DNA of 17,760 nt from CAIOGO01 sp964447445 (GTDB lineage Bacteria; Bipolaricaulota; Bipolaricaulia; UBA7950; UBA9294): the NCBI GenBank assembly GCA_964447445.1, contig CAYUSW010000097.1:1-17760 (forward strand), in the 5' to 3' direction. Below, piece by piece: positions 1-6,931 of this stretch; position 1 is the first letter of the stretch; every line of letters starts with the position of its first letter. The translations under genes and the position numbers were made by a program. The notes under the pieces were generated by a model. That model was not told the DNA's origin. It saw nothing but the letters and a program-made list of their open reading frames with translations, and searched no databases.

Positions 1-121
1 CTCCCGAACGGGAGGGGGAGGAGAAGAGAAGAGGCGCGCCGCAGGGGCGCGCCGTAGCTTCGGAACGAGCCAGAGCGAGGTCGAAGGCCAGAAGCTCGCC
101 GATTCGGGTCGCCTCCGGCAT
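1..121 (-). CDS. possible 5' end of an unrecognised gene downstream of rplS (partial)
   Basis: Reading minus from an ATG at 121-119, the frame stays open for 40 codons to the window edge. It begins MPEATRIGELLAFDLALARS. The ATG is 16 bases after the rplS stop and has a GGAGG four bases upstream, so it could be the next gene of the operon. I do not recognise the product. The second half of the peptide is encoded by a GC hairpin and a pyrimidine tract, which looks more like a transcription terminator than coding sequence. The two readings compete, and the bases beyond the edge would decide. Confidence 0.27.
   Translation of the reverse strand, partial: MPEATRIGELLAFDLALARSEATARPCGAPLLFSSPSRSG
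10..53 (-). terminator. terminator-like hairpin with pyrimidine tail after rplS
   Basis: GGCGCGCC (33-40) and GGCGCGCC (46-53) form a perfect 8-bp inverted repeat around a 5-base loop. On the minus strand this stem is followed by an unbroken 25-base pyrimidine run (34 down to 10) whose first dozen bases are rich in T. It lies about 85 bases past the rplS stop. It resembles an intrinsic terminator for the accB-to-rplS operon, although the tail is mixed C/T rather than a clean T-run. A second palindrome, CTCCC GAAC GGGAG, sits at 1-14. Confidence 0.4.
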
Positions 122-137
122 CGAGCCTCCGTCTTGT

Positions 138-458
138 TTAGCTGATCTTCCGCAACTCGCGAAGGTGGTAAGGCCGGCTTCGCCGCGAGCCTCGATCTTT
201 GACGAGCTCGATCTTCTCGATCTTCGGGGAGTGAAGCGGATAGGTCTTCTCCACCCCGACCCCGGAGGAGATCTTGCGCACGGTCACCATCTCGCGGGTG
301 CTGCCGCCGCTCCGCTTCAGCACGATGCCCTCGAACACCTGAATGCGCTCTTTCGCCCCTTCGGAAATGCGCTCGTGAACCCGCACGATGTCCCCGGGGC
401 GGAACTCGCCGCGCTCCTTCAGAAACTCCTGCTCCACGGCGCGTAGGATGTCATCCAT
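138..458 (-). CDS. rplS: 50S ribosomal protein L19
   Basis: L19 is a large-subunit protein at the 30S-50S interface. The 106-residue product is slightly shorter than the usual 115 or so. It shows the family pattern: an N-terminal helix, then FRPGDIVRVHERISEG, RIQVFEGIVLKR, the glycine/serine turn and VRKISSGVGVEKTYPLHSP, ending in a basic tail with RRSRPYHLRELR. The ATG at 458 has a strong GAGGAGG about five bases upstream. It follows the SPOUT methyltransferase gene by 27 bases and is the last certain gene of the minus operon. Pairing with trmD is the classical bacterial arrangement. Confidence 0.97.
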   Translation of the reverse strand: MDDILRAVEQEFLKERGEFRPGDIVRVHERISEGAKERIQVFEGIVLKRSGGSTREMVTVRKISSGVGVEKTYPLHSPKIEKIELVKDRGSRRSRPYHLRELRKIS

Positions 459-485
459 CGCTTCCTCCTCGTCCCATCTCTATGT

Positions 486-1052
486 CTATCGACCGTCGCC
501 CGCCACGCGATCTAACACGATGGCGACCGCGGCGCGGACGGATAGATGATTGAAGTCAGCCTCCGGCATGATCGGCGGCAGGATGGCGTCGCACGTGTCG
601 ATCAGTTCGTCCGCCATGCCCCACCCCGTGCCGAACAGAATATACACCGGCGCCCCATCGCTTCTCAATCGCTCGCCGACCTCGCGGTACGAGATGACCG
701 TCTTGTTCGACGGCCGCGCGGAGGTCGCCACGAGGAACGGCGTCACGCCCTCGGCCTCCACGATGAAGCGCAGCGTGTCTTCGAGGTCCTCGGCCACGGA
801 CACGTACTCAATCGCCTCGCCGCGACGGCTCTTTTCCCGGATTCGCTCTCCCTCCGTCCAGAAACCGCGGATCCGCCACGTGATCGCTTGTTGCGTCGGC
901 ACGGGCGTCACGACGAAGTACCGTGCTGCGCCGTAGGTTCGCGCCGAGCGAGCGATGTCGTGAACATCCATCGGCGTGACGGATGTCGCGACAATCTCGC
1001 CTTCGCGGTTCCGCATCGGGTAGTGGAGGAGTCCCACGTACAGGCTAGCCAT
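486..1052 (-). CDS. SPOUT-type RNA methyltransferase, PF09936 family
   Basis: A 188-residue protein of the small family annotated as 'RNA methyltransferase' or tRNA (guanine-N1)-methyltransferase C-terminal-like. It is known in Aquifex, Thermotoga and other lineages, where it often sits between trmD and rplS as here. Visible family motifs are MASLYVGLLHYPM, VTPMDVHDIARSARTYGA and RYFVVTP near the N-terminus. The C-terminus has ILFGTGWGMADE and the knot-like end FNHLSVRAAVAIVLDR, with the glycine-rich loop expected to bind S-adenosylmethionine in a trefoil-knot fold. The exact RNA target is not known to me. The ATG at 1052 overlaps the trmD stop by 8 bases, implying translational coupling. The reading frame extends much further upstream, but that part is a shadow of trmD. 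Confidence 0.88.
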   Translation of the reverse strand: MASLYVGLLHYPMRNREGEIVATSVTPMDVHDIARSARTYGAARYFVVTPVPTQQAITWRIRGFWTEGERIREKSRRGEAIEYVSVAEDLEDTLRFIVEAEGVTPFLVATSARPSNKTVISYREVGERLRSDGAPVYILFGTGWGMADELIDTCDAILPPIMPEADFNHLSVRAAVAIVLDRVAGDGR

Positions 1053-1752
1053 GCCGATCCGCTCCGCCGCCGCGCAGCCCGAGAAGTTCGGGGCGGTTCT
1101 TCGCGGTCTTCTTCCACGCTTCCTGTTCGCGGAACTCTTCGATCTTCGCGTGGTCGCCGGAAAGAAGCACGTCGGGCACGGCCAGCCTTCGGAATACGGG
1201 CGGCCTCGTGTACTGCGGCGCGCCGAGTCGGGCCTCGCCGTAGAACGAGTCCGTCGCCACGGACTCGTACTTGCCCACCACGCCCGGGAGCATGCGCGCG
1301 GTCGCTTCGACGACGACCGCCGCCGCGGACTCGCCGCCGGCGAGGACGAAGTCGCCGATCGAGATCTCTTCATCGACGAACGCCAGGATCCGTTCGTCCA
1401 CTCCTTCGTACCGCCCGCAGAGGAGCACGAGGCCGTCGCCCTGCGCGTACTTCACAGCGTGCGCGTGCGTGAACAGCCGTCCTTGCGCGGACAGGAGAAC
1501 GACCGTCGTCCGCGGCCCGCACGCGGGGCGAATCCGTTCGAGCGCCAGCACCAACGGCTCAAGCTTGAGAAGCATGCCCGCCCCGCCGCCGTACGGCCGA
1601 TCGTCGACGACGCGATGCACGTCGTCGGTGAAGTCCCGCAGATCGTGAACGCGAACGTCGATCTCGCCTGCTTCCCACGCCTGGCCGACGACGCCGACCG
1701 ACAGGAGCCCGTCCAGCGCGTGCGGAAAGATGGAGACGATGTCGAATCGCAT
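1045..1752 (-). CDS. trmD: tRNA (guanine-N1-)-methyltransferase
   Basis: TrmD makes m1G37 next to the anticodon of tRNAs that read CNN codons, which prevents +1 frameshifting. The length of 235 residues is typical. Visible motifs, N to C: MRFDIVSIFP; DRPYGGGAGMLLK; LLSAQGRLFTH; LLCGRYEGVDERI and EISIGDFVLAGGE, the knot loops that bind S-adenosylmethionine; LPGVVG; and TDSFYGEARLGAPQYTRPP, carrying the DSF aspartate considered part of the active site. The ATG at 1752 lies only 6 bases after the KH gene stop, with a weak GAGTAGGT signal over that stop. rimM, usually immediately upstream, is absent. Confidence 0.97.
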   Translation of the reverse strand: MRFDIVSIFPHALDGLLSVGVVGQAWEAGEIDVRVHDLRDFTDDVHRVVDDRPYGGGAGMLLKLEPLVLALERIRPACGPRTTVVLLSAQGRLFTHAHAVKYAQGDGLVLLCGRYEGVDERILAFVDEEISIGDFVLAGGESAAAVVVEATARMLPGVVGKYESVATDSFYGEARLGAPQYTRPPVFRRLAVPDVLLSGDHAKIEEFREQEAWKKTAKNRPELLGLRGGGADRHG

Positions 1753-1758
1753 GCCAAC

Positions 1759-1992
1759 CTACTCGATGATCTCGACCACGACGTCGCGGTCGACCCGCGC
1801 GGCAGCCGCTTCAAGGAGGGCCCTGATCGCGTCGATCGTCCTGCCGCCCTTCCCGAGCAGCCGCCCACGGTCGCTCTCCGCGACGTGGAGAAAGAAGATA
1901 TCCACTCGCTCGGTCTCGATGCGGTCGATCTTGAGCGCCTCGGGACACTCAATCAGCGAGTGGACTAGAAACCCGCACAAGCGGTAGAGCAA
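1759..1992 (-). CDS. khpA: KH-domain RNA-binding protein, KhpA-like
   Basis: A 77-residue single KH domain, the small RNA-binding protein encoded after rpsP in many bacteria (YlqC/KhpA). It often pairs with KhpB/Jag and affects cell-envelope growth. The GXXG loop reads GKGG at about residues 47-50, within DRGRLLGKGGRTIDAIRALL. The N-terminal helix (LCGFLVHSLIECPEAL) matches the family's usual start, so I begin at TTG 1992. GGAGG lies four bases before this TTG, slightly close. The next in-frame TTG (1980) would put the signal too far away. It sits 30 bases after rpsP, with a stem-loop between, and 6 bases before trmD. Confidence 0.9.
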   Translation of the reverse strand: MLYRLCGFLVHSLIECPEALKIDRIETERVDIFFLHVAESDRGRLLGKGGRTIDAIRALLEAAAARVDRDVVVEIIE

Positions 1993-2010
1993 GCAACCTC
2001 CGCTCTTCGT

Positions 2011-2027
2011 CCTAGGCCGGGCCTAGG
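2011..2027 (-). other. intercistronic stem-loop over the rpsP stop codon
   Basis: CCTAGGCC (2011-2018) and GGCCTAGG (2020-2027) form a perfect 8-bp inverted repeat. The one-base spacer probably opens to a 3-base loop. The rpsP stop codon (2025-2023) lies inside the stem, and the khpA start is about 18 bases downstream. No T-run follows, so it is unlikely to terminate. It could stabilise the upstream mRNA or tune expression of khpA. Confidence 0.5.
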
Positions 2028-2355
2028 ACGCGGCCTCGGCCGGCTGGTCGGCCTCCGCCGCCTCGACCCCGTCTGCAGCAGTCCGGCCGGAACGCTTTGC
2101 GGCGTCCCACGACACCATGACGCCGGCCTTGGACAGGAGATCGCGAGCCGCCCTCGTAGGCCGGGCTCCGTCGAGCAGCCACTTCAGCGCCACGTCGTGG
2201 TCGATGTGGAACGTCGCCGGGTCTGTCTTCGGGTCGTAGCGGCCGAGGTCGGCAACGACCTTCGCGTCCCGCGGCTTGCGCCCATCGAGCACGACGACGC
2301 GGTACGCCGGCTGCCCTTTTCGACCCACTTTCTTCAACCGAATCTTCGCTGCCAT
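2023..2355 (-). CDS. rpsP: 30S ribosomal protein S16
   Basis: S16 is an early assembly protein of the small subunit that contacts 16S rRNA. The 110-residue product has the family core: IRLKKVGRKGQPAYRVVVLDGRKPRDAK, LGRYDPKTDP, and the later GARPTRAARDLLSKAGV. It is longer than the common 80-90 residues because of an acidic, alanine-rich tail after about residue 90 (AADGVEAAEADQPAEAAS), a kind of tail seen in many high-GC species. The ATG at 2355 is preceded by GAGGTGAGGT. It follows ffh by 35 bases in the same operon. Confidence 0.96.
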   Translation of the reverse strand: MAAKIRLKKVGRKGQPAYRVVVLDGRKPRDAKVVADLGRYDPKTDPATFHIDHDVALKWLLDGARPTRAARDLLSKAGVMVSWDAAKRSGRTAADGVEAAEADQPAEAAS

Positions 2356-2390
2356 ACCTCACCTCGATCGGATGATCCAAGACACGCAGC

Positions 2391-3719
2391 TTACGAGACC
2401 CCAAGCATGTCGGGCGGGAAATGTCCCTTTCCCCGCCGTCCTCCGACCCACTTGAGGGCGCGCTTGGCTTCTGCGTAGCGCGTGAGAACGGCGTTCACGT
2501 CTCTGACTCTCGTTCCGCTTCCGCGGGCGATGCGCTTCTTTCGACTGCCCCCGATTATAGAGGGCGCCAGCCGTTCTTCCAGCGTCATCGAACGCAGAAT
2601 CGCTACGGTTCTCTTCAGTTCGGCCTCATCGGCGTCCGAAACGCTTCCCTTCAGCTTGCCGGCGCCCGGCAGATGTTCGAGGATCTGCGACAACGGGCCG
2701 AGCTTCCGGACCTCCTCGAGCTGTTCGAGGAAATCCTGAAGCGTAAACCGGTTCTTGCGCAGGCTGTCCACGAGCTGCTCGGCCTTGGCGGTATCCATGC
2801 GCTCTTCGGCCTGCTCGATGAGGGTGAGCACGTCGCCCATGCCGAGGATCCGTTCCGCCATCCGCGCTGGGTGGAACGGCTCGAGCCCGTCGACTTTCTC
2901 GCCCGTGCCTAGGTAAACGATGGGCCGGCCGGTCGCGTGCCGAATCGAGAGGGCGGCGCCGCCGCGCGCGTCTCCGTCGGCCTTGGAAAGAATGACGCCG
3001 GTGAGGCCGATACGATCGTTGAACGCTGTCGCCACCGCCACGGCTTCCTGCCCCGTCATGGCGTCCGCGACGAGCAGCTTCTCGTCCGGCTTTGTCGCCT
3101 CGGCGATGTCGGCGATCTCGCGCATCATCTCGTCGTCGATCTGCAGACGCCCCGCGGTGTCGATGATCACGACGTCTCGCAGCTCGCGCCGGGCCCACGA
3201 GACTGCACCCGCTGCGATCTTGACCGGATTCGGGTCGGTGCGCGATACGACGGGGACGTCGAGGTCACGCGCAAGTTTCTCCAGTTGGTCGATCGCGGCA
3301 GGCCGGTAGACATCGGCAGCCACCAACACGGGCTTCCGTCCCTCGCGCTTGAGAACGTTCGCGAGTTTCGCCGCCGTGGTGGTCTTTCCGGAGCCCTGCA
3401 GACCCACGAGCATCACGACGGAAGGACGCCGATCGAGGCGGAGAGACGTGCGCTCCCCTCCCATGGCCTCCGCCAGTTCGTCGCGGACGATCTTCACGAT
3501 TTGCTGCGCCGGAGTGAGGCTTTCCAGCACACCCGATCCGACGGCCCGCTCGCGGATGCGCTCGACAAGCTCCTTGACGACGCGGTAGTTCACGTCGGCC
3601 TCGAGGAGAGCGAGGCGGATCTCGCGCAATCCTTCGCTCACGTCGCTCTCGGAGAGGCTCCCCTTGCCGCGCAGGCGCTGGAAAACCGCCCCCAGGCGTT
3701 CCGCTAGAGCGTCGAACAT
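2391..3719 (-). CDS. ffh: signal recognition particle GTPase Ffh (SRP54)
   Basis: Ffh binds 4.5S/SRP RNA and signal sequences of nascent inner-membrane proteins, and docks to FtsY at the membrane. The 442 residues show an N domain (1-90), then the G domain with P-loop GLQGSGKTT (about 106-114), DVYRPAAIDQL, DTAGRL (187-192), SKADGDARGG (245-254) and TGEKVDGLEPF. The M domain starts near 295 and carries the RNA-binding helix-turn-helix RIARGSGTRVRDVNAVL. The signal-sequence groove is unusually poor in methionine: the finger-loop region reads FLEQLEEVRKLGPL and ILEHLPGAGKL. The ATG at 3719 fits the family N-terminus and has GGAGGG upstream. A longer in-frame start at 3809 would run into accC. 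It follows accC by 40 bases. Confidence 0.97.
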   Translation of the reverse strand: MFDALAERLGAVFQRLRGKGSLSESDVSEGLREIRLALLEADVNYRVVKELVERIRERAVGSGVLESLTPAQQIVKIVRDELAEAMGGERTSLRLDRRPSVVMLVGLQGSGKTTTAAKLANVLKREGRKPVLVAADVYRPAAIDQLEKLARDLDVPVVSRTDPNPVKIAAGAVSWARRELRDVVIIDTAGRLQIDDEMMREIADIAEATKPDEKLLVADAMTGQEAVAVATAFNDRIGLTGVILSKADGDARGGAALSIRHATGRPIVYLGTGEKVDGLEPFHPARMAERILGMGDVLTLIEQAEERMDTAKAEQLVDSLRKNRFTLQDFLEQLEEVRKLGPLSQILEHLPGAGKLKGSVSDADEAELKRTVAILRSMTLEERLAPSIIGGSRKKRIARGSGTRVRDVNAVLTRYAEAKRALKWVGGRRGKGHFPPDMLGVS

Positions 3720-3759
3720 GCCCCTCCCTCCTCTCCCCTCGCCCTCGAAGCCATGCCGG

Positions 3760-5103
3760 TCAGACGAGGCCGTGGCGCTCGAGGAACGTCGTCGAGAGGT
3801 CCGCGTCACGGAACGCGGGGTGCGCGACGATGCGCAGCGCGAGGTCGCGCGTCGTCGCGACGCCGCCTATCCGAAACCGGCGCAACGCCGTCTGCATCTT
3901 TGCTCGTGCTTCCTCGCGATCTTCGCCCGACGCGATGATCTTCGCCAAGAGAGAGTCGTAGTGCGGCGTCACGGCCATCCCGTCGTACAGGGCGGTGTCG
4001 AGACGCACGCCGTTCCCTCCCGGCAGCTCTTCGATGTGCACCGTGCCTGTGGACGGCAGGAATCCCCGCGAGGGGTCCTCGGCGTTCAGTCGGCATTCGA
4101 TCGCATGCCCCCGCGGGCGCAGCGCGGCGAAGTCAAGCGGAATGGTCGCCCCCGCCGCGATCCGGATCTGCTCCTTTACGAGGTTCAAGCCGGAAGCGAC
4201 TTCCGTGACGGAGTGCTCCACCTGGATCCGGGCATTCATCTCGATGAAGTAGAACTGGCCTTCGCCTGAGACGACGAACTCGACCGTGCCGGCGTTCGAG
4301 TAGTTGAACGCATGCACCGAGGCAAGGGCCGCGCGCTGCAGGCGCTCCCGCAGCCCCGCGTCGAGCCGCGGCGCCGGGGTCTCCTCGATGAGCTTTTGGT
4401 GGCGACGCTGGATCGAGCAATCTCGTTCTCCGAGAGCGATCGCGCGCCCCCGGTCGTCGGCCAGGATCTGCACCTCCACGTGGCGCGGGTTCACGACAGC
4501 CTTCTCGAGGTACAGCCCGCCGTCGCCGCTCGCCGACTTCGCTTCCGCGGAGGCGCTCTGAAGCGCCGCGATCAGGTCGTCGGCGTTCTCGGCCCAGCGC
4601 AGGCCTCGTCCCCCACCGCCGAACACGGACTTCACGAGGACGGGATACCCGATCTCCTCGGCCATCGTCACCACGTCGTCCGGCTTCTTCGGAGCCGCAC
4701 CTCCGGGCAGCACGGGGATACCGGCCCGCGCCGCGCACTCCCGAGCCAGCGTCTTGTCGCCGACGATGCGCATGGATTCCTTCGTCGGACCGATGAAGCG
4801 AATCCCGTGCTCTTCGCAGATCTCAACGAAGTGAGGACTCTCCGACAGAAAGCCATACCCGGGATGGATGGCGCCCGCTCCCACGAGCTCCGCCACACTG
4901 ATGATCGCCGCTGGGTTCAGGTAACTCTTCGCCGCCTCGGCGGGTCCGATACACACGGCGCCGTCGGCCAGTTGGAGGTACGGCATCGCTTCGTCCGCTT
5001 CGGAGTAGACGGCGATGGACCGCAGGCCCAGTTCGCGGCACGCCTCGATGACGCGCAGCGCGATTTCCCCGCGGTTTGCCACAAGGACGGTGTCGAAACT
5101 CAT
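3760..5103 (-). CDS. accC: acetyl-CoA carboxylase, biotin carboxylase subunit
   Basis: AccC uses ATP and bicarbonate to carboxylate the biotin on AccB, half of the committed step of fatty-acid synthesis. The 447 residues match the usual 449 or so. Visible motifs: N-terminal LVANRGEIALRVI; HPGYGFLSESPHF (80-92); the ATP-grasp glycine loop FGGGGRGLR (161-169); HVEVQIL (208-214); ERDCSIQRRHQKLIEE; and the metal/catalytic stretch with Glu276, Glu288, Asn290 and Arg292 (IEMNARIQVEH). The last two positions within that motif differ slightly from E. coli (NAR for NTR, EHSVTE for EHPVTE). The ATG overlaps the accB stop by 4 bases (ATGA), so the two are translationally coupled. Confidence 0.96.
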   Translation of the reverse strand: MSFDTVLVANRGEIALRVIEACRELGLRSIAVYSEADEAMPYLQLADGAVCIGPAEAAKSYLNPAAIISVAELVGAGAIHPGYGFLSESPHFVEICEEHGIRFIGPTKESMRIVGDKTLARECAARAGIPVLPGGAAPKKPDDVVTMAEEIGYPVLVKSVFGGGGRGLRWAENADDLIAALQSASAEAKSASGDGGLYLEKAVVNPRHVEVQILADDRGRAIALGERDCSIQRRHQKLIEETPAPRLDAGLRERLQRAALASVHAFNYSNAGTVEFVVSGEGQFYFIEMNARIQVEHSVTEVASGLNLVKEQIRIAAGATIPLDFAALRPRGHAIECRLNAEDPSRGFLPSTGTVHIEELPGGNGVRLDTALYDGMAVTPHYDSLLAKIIASGEDREEARAKMQTALRRFRIGGVATTRDLALRIVAHPAFRDADLSTTFLERHGLV

Positions 5104-5519
5104 ACAGGATCGAAGACGAAGAGCACCTGGCCGTACTCCACAGGCGCGCCCTCTTCTGCCATCACGGCGCGAAGTCGGCCGGCGAAGTCCGCCTTGATCT
5201 CGTTCATGACTTTCATCGCCTCGATGAGGCAGACCGTGTCGCCCGGATTCACGACCTGACCCGGCTCAACGAACGGAGCCTCCTCAGGTGTCGGCCGGCG
5301 ATAAAAGGTCCCGACGAGCGGCGCAGTGAGCGTCAGGCCTTCCGGCGCAGCCGCGGACCTCCCTGCGGGTGTCGCCTCGATCGGACTCGGCACGATCGGC
5401 GCCGAGTGCCCCATCGCCTGCCGTACCGTGATCGACGACTCGCCTTCGGTGACCGTGATCTCGCTCAGGTTCTCGTCCTTGAGGATCCGGACGATCTGCC
5501 GCACGACCTCGATGTTCAA
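5100..5519 (-). CDS. accB: acetyl-CoA carboxylase, biotin carboxyl carrier protein
   Basis: AccB carries the biotin that shuttles carboxyl groups between AccC and the carboxyltransferase. The 139 residues comprise an N-terminal helical/strand part (MNIEVVRQIVRILKDENLSE), a flexible Pro/Ala linker (about 38-60) and the biotinyl domain (61-139). Its AMKVM motif places the biotinylated lysine at Lys103. The upstream thumb-like segment VGTFYRRPTPEEAPFVEPG is that of true AccB. I start at TTG 5519 because AAGGAGG lies seven bases upstream and the peptide then begins as the family does. The longer in-frame reading has no support and would cross the promoter. First gene of the minus operon. Confidence 0.95.
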   Translation of the reverse strand: MNIEVVRQIVRILKDENLSEITVTEGESSITVRQAMGHSAPIVPSPIEATPAGRSAAAPEGLTLTAPLVGTFYRRPTPEEAPFVEPGQVVNPGDTVCLIEAMKVMNEIKADFAGRLRAVMAEEGAPVEYGQVLFVFDPV

Positions 5520-5524
5520 CCGTG

Positions 5525-5539
5525 AGCCTCCTTGAGGCT
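5525..5539 (-). promoter_or_regulatory. hairpin that masks the accB ribosome binding site
   Basis: In the minus transcript, AGCCTC (5539-5534), loop AAG, then GAGGCT (5530-5525) form a perfect 6-bp stem. The GAGG of the accB SD lies in its 3' arm. The transcript predicted from the TACAAT promoter would start at or within the 5' arm. Small shifts in start site could therefore decide whether the hairpin forms. The regulatory role is inferred. Confidence 0.45.
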
Positions 5540-5543
5540 GAGG

Positions 5544-5573
5544 ATTGTAGCGGCAGCGGGGGAACGAGGGCAA
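5544..5573 (-). promoter_or_regulatory. promoter of the accB-rplS operon
   Basis: On the minus strand, TTGCCC (5573-5568, 4 of 6 to the σ70 -35 box) and TACAAT (5549-5544, 5 of 6 to the -10 box) are spaced 18 bases apart. The predicted start, near 5537, leaves about 18 bases of leader containing the SD of accB. Confidence 0.55.
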
Positions 5574-5581
5574 CGACCTGG

Positions 5582-5609
5582 TTGCGCGACTGTCGTTCCA
5601 GCCTATAAT
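5582..5609 (+). promoter_or_regulatory. promoter of the corC-like to tsaE operon
   Basis: A perfect TATAAT lies at 5604-5609, with a weak -35 (TTGCGC, 5582-5587) 16 bases upstream. The predicted start is near 5616, which supports GTG 5635 rather than GTG 5623 as the first codon, because the SD AGGTGA (5621-5626) would then lie within the leader. It is back-to-back with the accB promoter within a 115-base divergent gap. Confidence 0.6.
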
Positions 5610-5634
5610 AGCTGCACCTGAGGTGACCCACGCT

Positions 5635-6915
5635 GTGCACATAGGCGCTGAGATCGCGTTTCTCGTCGTTCTACTCATCCTCTCGGCGTACACGTCCTGC
5701 GCGGAGACAGCCATCACGTCCGTCACGCACGGGCGGCTTCGCTACCTGATCAACGAGCACAAGCGGAAGCGCCGCGCCCTCACTCGCCTGCTCGAGGAGC
5801 CGAACGACCTCATCACGGCGCTCCTCCTTGCCAACAACCTGATCAGCGTGACCGCCGCGACCGTGATGACGCTCATCGTCGTTCAGGCCATGCCGACTCT
5901 GTCTGCCGGGTGGCAGGGGACGATCGCCACAGCCGTCATGACGGTCTCGCTCCTCGTGTTCGGCGAGATCACGCCGAAGAACTTCGCCAAGCACAACGCG
6001 GAGTGGCTCACTCTTCTGCTCATCAATCAGGTCTACTGGCTGTCTCGCGCACTCCGGCCGGTCGTCGCCCTGTTCCGCGGAGCCGCCTTCGGCATCGTCC
6101 GCATCTTCGGCGTCGACCTGCGCGAGAAGGAGCCGGTCACGGTGAGCGACGAGCAGATCGAGACCCTGGTCGACGCGGGCGAGGAGAGCGGCATGCTCGG
6201 GCAGACCGAAGGGGACATGATCCGGCGCATTCTGGACTTCGACGAAGTCAGCGTGGAGCAAGTCATGGTGCCCCGTCCCGACGTGCGCGCGATCGAGATC
6301 GGCACGTCGCTCGACGCCGTTCGCGAGATCGTCGCCAAGGACGGGCACTCGCGGTTCCCCGTCTACCAGGGCGTGCCGGACAACGTCGTCGGGACGCTGC
6401 ACGCGAAGGATCTTCTCCGGCAGGGCGCCGGCACGGCGAAGACACTGCGCGATCTCCTTCGTCCGGCGGTCTATGTCCCCACGAACCAGCCGATCAACGT
6501 CCTGTTGCGCGAGCTCAAGCGGCGCAAAGTCCACATGGCCGTCGTCGTCGACGAGTTCGGCGGCATGGCCGGCATCGTCACGCTCGAAGACATCCTCGAG
6601 CAGATCGTCGGCGAGATTGAGGACGAGTACGATCTGCCTGCGACTCCCATCCGCCGGCTCTCGGCCGACGAGGCCATCGTCTCCGGCGACACGCCGATTC
6701 TCGATCTCAACCGGGCGATGGGCATCGAACTGCCCGACGACGATGCGGTGACTGTCAACGGTCTCGTGCACCATTGCCTCGCTGCGATGGCCAAGGTCGG
6801 CGACGAAGTCTCCGCCGGCGGAGTCACTCTCAAGGTGGAACAAGCGACGGACCGTGAAGTGACGACGGTTCGGGTCCTCGTCCGACGCGATGGGGACGAA
6901 GAGGCGGCCGCCTAG
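5635..6915 (+). CDS. CNNM/CBS-domain membrane protein, CorC/TlyC (HlyC) family
   Basis: A 426-residue integral membrane protein. Residues 1-180 are the CNNM (DUF21) transmembrane part, with hydrophobic segments near 5-20, 60-80, 92-110 and 125-150 and the family signature FGEITPKNFAKHN. It continues through EESGMLGQTEGDMIRRILDF into a pair of CBS domains (VEQVMVPRPDV; FPVYQ; PTNQPINVLLRELK; VVDEFGGMAGIVTLEDILEQ). It ends with a CorC_HlyC FAD-binding-like domain after about 340. Homologues are implicated in Mg2+/Co2+ efflux or tolerance. The older 'hemolysin' label has little support. GTG 5635 is chosen because AGGTGA sits eight bases upstream; GTG 5623 is the alternative. Confidence 0.9.
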   Translation: MHIGAEIAFLVVLLILSAYTSCAETAITSVTHGRLRYLINEHKRKRRALTRLLEEPNDLITALLLANNLISVTAATVMTLIVVQAMPTLSAGWQGTIATAVMTVSLLVFGEITPKNFAKHNAEWLTLLLINQVYWLSRALRPVVALFRGAAFGIVRIFGVDLREKEPVTVSDEQIETLVDAGEESGMLGQTEGDMIRRILDFDEVSVEQVMVPRPDVRAIEIGTSLDAVREIVAKDGHSRFPVYQGVPDNVVGTLHAKDLLRQGAGTAKTLRDLLRPAVYVPTNQPINVLLRELKRRKVHMAVVVDEFGGMAGIVTLEDILEQIVGEIEDEYDLPATPIRRLSADEAIVSGDTPILDLNRAMGIELPDDDAVTVNGLVHHCLAAMAKVGDEVSAGGVTLKVEQATDREVTTVRVLVRRDGDEEAAA

Positions 6916-6931
6916 GCCGCGGAGGTCTTTC

